Below are positions 41,212-44,886 of a DNA stretch of 44,886 nt, in pieces. Both the position numbers and the translations under genes were made by a program. The stretch lies in assembly GCA_013812265.1 (NCBI GenBank), contig JACCTQ010000121.1, positions 1 to 44,886 of the forward strand, in the 5' to 3' direction. Within the stretch, counting starts at the first letter, position 1. Every line of letters begins with the position of its first letter. The notes below the pieces were generated by a model. The model was not told where the DNA came from. It worked only from the letters and a program-made list of their open reading frames with translations, and did no database searches. This DNA is from Actinomycetota bacterium. GTDB taxonomy: Bacteria; Actinomycetota; Thermoleophilia; Gaiellales; Gaiellaceae.

Positions 41212-41395
41212 CGGCCTCTCGCTTCGCCCGCTCCAGCTCCATCTCGACCTGACGGGCAATCTCCGCGAGCTCCGCCAGGATCCCGATCGCGGCATCCGCG
41301 TTGCCCTCGGCCGACACCTTGCCGAGCTCGGCACGCGTCTCTTCGAGGCGGGAGAGCAACTCCTCGGCCCGCTGCAGCGAGTCGGGCTCGGTCAC
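41195..41395 (-). CDS. small coiled-coil protein in the xseB position
   Basis: 66 aa, acidic and almost all helix: SLQRAEELLSRLEETRAELGKV, AAIGILAELAEIARQVEMELERAKREAD. Heptad Leu/Ala spacing suggests a coiled coil. In related genomes this place is held by xseB (exodeoxyribonuclease VII small subunit), but the XseB landmarks (FEEALxxLExIVxxLExGxxxLEE) are missing and no xseA is adjacent, so I do not assign XseB. GTG start overlaps the nusB stop (GTGA); its 3' end overlaps ispA. A real, tightly coupled gene of unknown function. Confidence 0.75.
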   Translation of the reverse strand: MTEPDSLQRAEELLSRLEETRAELGKVSAEGNADAAIGILAELAEIARQVEMELERAKREADAGES

Positions 41396-41772
41396 GCAGC
41401 CTTCTCTCGCTGGATCCGTCCGAGAATCCCGTTCACCAGCCTGCCGGCGTCATCCGAGGCATAGCGCTTCGCAAGCGAGACCGCCTCGTTGATTGCCACT
41501 TCTGCCGGCACACTGCCTCCCTCCAGCTCGTGGATCGCGATGCGGAGCACGTTTCGCTCCACGGCACCCAGCCGGTCAGCTGTCCAGCCCTGCGCCGTGG
41601 CGCTGATCCGTTCGTCGAGCCGCCCAGCCTCGCGCGCGACGGCCTCGGCCGTCTCCTGGGCGAAGGCATCGACGTCACCCTCGTACAACGACGTGAGCGG
41701 CTGTCCGGTGACGTCCCACTGATAGAGGAGAAAGAGGGCTGTCCTGCGCGCGGCGCGTCTGCCCTGGGTCAT
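41392..41772 (-). CDS. nusB: transcription antitermination factor NusB
   Basis: 126 aa. Typical all-helical NusB: RRAARRTALFLLYQWDVTGQPL at the N-terminus (Arg-rich RNA-binding helix) and ERNVLRIAIHELEGGSVPAEVAINEAVSLAKRYASDDAGRLVNGILGRI. With NusE (S10) binds boxA RNA and supports rRNA transcription. ATG overlaps the accC stop (ATGA), so the longer open frame is rejected. Confidence 0.96.
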   Translation of the reverse strand: MTQGRRAARRTALFLLYQWDVTGQPLTSLYEGDVDAFAQETAEAVAREAGRLDERISATAQGWTADRLGAVERNVLRIAIHELEGGSVPAEVAINEAVSLAKRYASDDAGRLVNGILGRIQREKAA

Positions 41773-43130
41773 GAGAGGGTGAGAGCGCCGGCCCGGCCGG
41801 TCGTGTGCTCGCTCAGGTAGCTGGTCGAATAGCGACCCGACGCGAACTCCTCGCTCCGCAGCACGTCGATGGCGAAATCGCGGGTCGTCGGAATCCCCTG
41901 GATGTCGAGCTCCCGGAGCGCGCGTATGCAGCGTGCTATCGCCGACGGGCGGTCGGCGTCCCACACGATCACCTTGCCGAGCAACGAGTCGTAGTACGGC
42001 GAGACGACGGTGCCCTGCTCCACGTGTGTGTCGAAGCGCACACCGGGGCCAAGCGGTGGGCGCAGACGCTCGATCCGACCGGGCGCGGGCGCGAAGTCCC
42101 GCGCCGGATCCTCGGCGTTGATCCTAACCTCGACAGCGTGCCCGCGCCGCTCGGCGCGACCGGTGCTCTCGAGCGGCTCGCCGGCTGCGATCCGAAGCTG
42201 CTCCCGGACGAGATCGACGCCGGTCACGAGCTCCGTGACGGGATGCTCGACCTGGAGACGCGCGTTCAGCTCGATGAAATAGAACGAGCCGTCCCTGGCC
42301 AGGACGAACTCGAAGGTTCCGGCGTTTCGGTAATCGATCGCATGGCACGCCCGCTCGGCGGCCGCCTCCATCTCCTCGCGCACAGGGGGCGAGAGCGCCG
42401 GAGACGGCGACTCCTCGATGAGCTTCTGATGCCGGCGCTGGATCGAGCACTCCCGCTCGCCCAGCGTGAGGACGCCTCCGTACCCGTCGGCCAGCACCTG
42501 CACCTCGACGTGCCGGGCCGGAACGACGGCCTTCTCGAGATACAGGCCGCCGTCGCCGAACGCCGCTTCGGCCTCCGCCGACGCACTCCCGAAAGCGGTC
42601 TCGAGCTCCTCGGGCGTCTGAATCAGTCGCATGCCGCGACCCCCGCCGCCGGCGGTCGCCTTGAGCAGCACCGGGTATCCCAGCTCCTCCGCCGCCGACC
42701 GAACCTCGCCAGGCGTGCCGGCGCGCTCGGTACCGGGCACGAGTGGGACGCCTGCGCGCGCGACCTCGGTCTTCGCGACCGCCTTGTCTCCCATCCGGGC
42801 CATGGTGTCGGCGCTCGGCCCGACGAACACGAGATCGTTCTCGACGCAGGCCTGGACGAAAGCGGGGCTTTCGGCGACGAACCCCCAGCCGGGATGAACC
42901 GCCTGACAGCCGGTCGTCGTCGCGGCCGCGATCAAGGAAGGGATCCGCAGGTAGCTCGCGGACGCCGGCGGTAGGCCGATACAAACCGCCCGGTCGGCAA
43001 GACGAACGTGCAGCGAGTCGCTGTCGGCGGTGGAGTACACGGCCACGGCCTCCACGCCCAGCTCGTGGAGCGCGCGGATGACACGGACCGCGACCTCCCC
43101 ACGGTTCGCGATCAGGACTCTGGAGAACAT
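41769..43130 (-). CDS. accC: biotin carboxylase subunit of acetyl-CoA (acyl-CoA) carboxylase
   Basis: 453 aa ATP-grasp enzyme that carboxylates the biotin of a carrier protein. MFSRVLIANRGEVAVRVIRA (1-20), Lys116 (GDKAVAK), Lys157 with the Gly-rich loop KATAGGGGRGMR, HVEVQVLAD, GERECSIQRRHQKLIEESPSPAL, and FIELNARLQVEHPVTE. Small departures from consensus are HPGWGFVAES (usually HPGYGFLSEN) and ELNARLQVEH (usually EMNPRIQVEH), but catalytic residues are kept. Starts 1 nt after the fused carrier gene, indicating a functional pair; the matching carboxyltransferase (AccD-type) is not in this window. Confidence 0.96.
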   Translation of the reverse strand: MFSRVLIANRGEVAVRVIRALHELGVEAVAVYSTADSDSLHVRLADRAVCIGLPPASASYLRIPSLIAAATTTGCQAVHPGWGFVAESPAFVQACVENDLVFVGPSADTMARMGDKAVAKTEVARAGVPLVPGTERAGTPGEVRSAAEELGYPVLLKATAGGGGRGMRLIQTPEELETAFGSASAEAEAAFGDGGLYLEKAVVPARHVEVQVLADGYGGVLTLGERECSIQRRHQKLIEESPSPALSPPVREEMEAAAERACHAIDYRNAGTFEFVLARDGSFYFIELNARLQVEHPVTELVTGVDLVREQLRIAAGEPLESTGRAERRGHAVEVRINAEDPARDFAPAPGRIERLRPPLGPGVRFDTHVEQGTVVSPYYDSLLGKVIVWDADRPSAIARCIRALRELDIQGIPTTRDFAIDVLRSEEFASGRYSTSYLSEHTTGRAGALTLS

Positions 43131-43131
43131 C

Positions 43132-44886
43132 TCACAGCGCGTCTACCGGTCGGACGACGAGTGGCTCCAGCTCGAACAGCAGCTGGCCGAACTCGACCGG
43201 GTCGGCATTTCTCACGTGGATCGCCCGGACCATGCCGCCCGCCTCCGCCTTCACTTCGTTCATGAGCTTCATCGCCTCGAGGATGCAGAGCGTCTGGCCC
43301 GGGACGACGGTGGCGCCTTCCTCCACGAAAGGAGCGGCGCCCGGTTCCGGAGCTCGGTAGAACGTCCCTACCATCGGCGCCTCGACCCGAATCAGCCCGT
43401 CGCGGGACGGCAGGGGCATCGGTTCCGCTCCGGGCCCTTCCGTGACGAGCCCGGTGGGCTCCGCTCCCTCGTCGGTTCGCCTCACGGAGACGCGAATCCC
43501 GGCCTCCTCCACCGTCAGCTCGGCAACCCCGGATTCCTGCACGATCCGTACGACCTCTCGAATCTGGTCCGCCCTCGTCCGCTCCACTCCACTCGACTCG
43601 AGGGTCTCCTCACCACCGCGGGCCCGGATGGAGCGAAGGAGAGGAGCCGCCTCGTCGCCGAACAGCGCCAGCAGCAAGAGTTCCTCTTCGCTCGCAGCCA
43701 GCCCGGCGGCCTGCGAGCGCAGCTCCTCGAGATCGGGAGCCTGCTCCGACGTGCCAAGATCCTCGGAGAGGAGGTCGGCCGCGCGCCGCACGGTCGTGTC
43801 GATCGGCCCCGGAGGGTCTCCGTAGCGACCTTCGAGCAGCTCGCGCAACTCGTCCACAAGGAGCTCGTACCGCGTAGCAGAGAGGACGTGAATGAGGGCC
43901 TGCGAGGCAAGGATCTGGCCGATCGGGGCGGCGAGAGGCGGCCAGCCGACCTCCTCCCGGATCCGTCTCAGCTCATCGAGGACCTCGTCCATGCGATCGG
44001 CTGCCGCCTGGGCGCGGAGCTGCGCGTCGAGCGCTGCGACGAGACCGGCAGGAAGCCGGTGCTCGGCGGCCCGCACGGCGATGCGCGGGGCGATCCGGGT
44101 CACAGGCTCGTCTCCGATGTGCTCGTCCACGAGCTCGGAGGCACGCCAAAGCACGTCGACGGAGACCCCGGTGCCGAGTTCCAGGCCGGCGAGGGCCTGC
44201 GCCAGCCCCTCCCCCGACACGCGGTGCAGCGTGAGCGCCACGGGATAAACCGCGCAGGCGATCCGGTCGGCGCCCGCGCGAGCCGCTTCGAGGGCCGCGG
44301 CGAGTGCGTTGCCGCCGGCTCCCTGCGAATAGATCCCGACCGGAAGGCCGCTCGTCTCGCGCAATGCCGCCACGAGCTCGTGGGCGCGGGCAGGCTCCAG
44401 GGATCCGGACGGGTCGTGCACGAGAACACGGGTCGCCCCGAGGTCGGGCAGCCGCCGAGCCTGCTCCAGCAGAGCCTCGATCTCGCCCGCGTAGCCCGAT
44501 CCGTACACGAGGCCCGCGTGGAACTCGCGGCCGGCCGCGACGATCGCCTCTCCCGCCTCGCGCAGATTCGAGACGTCGTTGACGGGATCGTGCAAGCGGA
44601 AGATCTCGATGCCGTTCTCTGCTGCCGAGGACACGAATCGGCGTGCGAAGTCCCCGCCGACGGGGCGCGAGCCAACCAGGAATCGACCCCTGAGGGCGAG
44701 GCCCAGAGGCGTGCGGGTACGCGCGTTGAGCGCGCGAATGCGCTCCCAGGGACTCTCGACGCCGCGACGCACAGCAGCATCGAAGACGCCTCCTCCACAC
44801 ACCTCAAGCGAGGCGAACCCAGCGCCGTCGAGTATCTCGGCCAGGCGAAAGAGCTCGGAGGCCGGAATGCGGCTGGCAAGCGGCTC
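43132..44886 (-). CDS. biotin carboxyl carrier protein fused to a degenerate PycB/OadA-type carboxyltransferase domain (5' end cut)
   Basis: At least 584 codons; the frame is open to the window edge. The first half has the PycB/OadA TIM-barrel layout: LEVCGGGVFDAAVRRGVESPWERIR, ALRGRFLVGSR, ENGIEIFRLHDPVNDVSNL and helical PYC-OADA region (RRIREEVGWPPLAAPIGQILASQAL). Metal ligands are gone: the KDM Lys is His (VHDPSG, codon 44416-44418) and the H-x-H is Y-S-Q (44323-44331). The second half is AccB-like: IREVVRIVQESGVAELTVEEAG followed by VEAPMVGTFYRAP and ILEAMKLMNEV with the biotinyl Lys. So biotin attachment is intact but decarboxylase/carboxyltransferase chemistry is unlikely (inference). 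It lies directly upstream of accC. Confidence 0.85.
   Translation of the reverse strand, partial: EPLASRIPASELFRLAEILDGAGFASLEVCGGGVFDAAVRRGVESPWERIRALNARTRTPLGLALRGRFLVGSRPVGGDFARRFVSSAAENGIEIFRLHDPVNDVSNLREAGEAIVAAGREFHAGLVYGSGYAGEIEALLEQARRLPDLGATRVLVHDPSGSLEPARAHELVAALRETSGLPVGIYSQGAGGNALAAALEAARAGADRIACAVYPVALTLHRVSGEGLAQALAGLELGTGVSVDVLWRASELVDEHIGDEPVTRIAPRIAVRAAEHRLPAGLVAALDAQLRAQAAADRMDEVLDELRRIREEVGWPPLAAPIGQILASQALIHVLSATRYELLVDELRELLEGRYGDPPGPIDTTVRRAADLLSEDLGTSEQAPDLEELRSQAAGLAASEEELLLLALFGDEAAPLLRSIRARGGEETLESSGVERTRADQIREVVRIVQESGVAELTVEEAGIRVSVRRTDEGAEPTGLVTEGPGAEPMPLPSRDGLIRVEAPMVGTFYRAPEPGAAPFVEEGATVVPGQTLCILEAMKLMNEVKAEAGGMVRAIHVRNADPVEFGQLLFELEPLVVRPVDAL

Noticed and set aside
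41195..41395. Annotation as exodeoxyribonuclease VII small subunit
   Set aside because: Position fits, but the conserved XseB residues are absent and no xseA is adjacent.

Overview
The window is compact, high-GC chromosomal DNA from an actinobacterium. The most informative block is the minus-strand series nusB, ispA, tlyA, nadK, recN, steA, steB, pyrG, whose core order (tlyA-nadK-recN-steA-steB-pyrG) is the one known from Mycobacterium and other Actinobacteria. The rest (PPDK with its regulator PPSR, M32 carboxypeptidase, DUF3866, DUF6504, TrmB-type regulator, divergent paralogues) suggests a deep-branching lineage such as Thermoleophilia (Gaiellales/Solirubrobacterales). That placement is inference. 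I saw no tRNA, rRNA, CRISPR array, insertion sequence or phage gene. Both ends cut through genes.

Layout. 1-2198 (minus): murA, a degenerate HisB-like protein and ridA (cut by the left edge). 2249-6944: an HD hydrolase, an aminotransferase/endonuclease pair, a glycosyltransferase with a small helical partner, and a secreted metzincin-like protein ending at a strong terminator. 6999-11949: a DNA-damage mutagenesis cassette (imuB, DUF6504, dnaE2) behind two LexA boxes. 11950-12700: a hairpin-rich spacer and a decayed comB. 12721-18851: rhomboid protease, then ppsR, a small membrane protein, M32 carboxypeptidase and ppdK. 18917-21646: glyS, an esterase and a DUF2283 protein. 21672-28082: recO, glutaredoxin, mutM, the deoB/methyltransferase/deoA nucleoside-salvage operon, a tiny membrane protein and ald. 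28305-31598: an aldo/keto reductase remnant, DUF3866, an M20 peptidase and a divergent TrmB-type regulator. 31636-44886: one almost unbroken minus-strand run of 13 genes from an AccB-like fusion and accC down to pyrG.

How genes connect. Neighbours often overlap by 4 nt (ATGA, GTGA or TTGA), implying translational coupling. Several start codons lie only 6-9 nt after a TAnnnT -10 element and lack a Shine-Dalgarno sequence, so many transcripts should be leaderless. At four divergent junctions one symmetric TAnnnTA heptamer can supply the -10 for both directions. PPDK retains the Thr-Ser-His site that PPSR modifies.

Most unusual items: (1) a pyruvate-carboxylase-type carboxyltransferase domain that has lost its Lys/His/His metal ligands, fused to a complete biotin carrier protein next to accC; (2) a HisB-fold protein without most of the metal-binding histidines, encoded between murA and ridA; (3) MurA with Asp117 in place of the fosfomycin-target Cys; (4) a metzincin-like secreted protein with Gln for the first zinc histidine; (5) the twin-LexA, near-leaderless imuB promoter; (6) a GT2/MraY-type fusion in the steA/steB locus.
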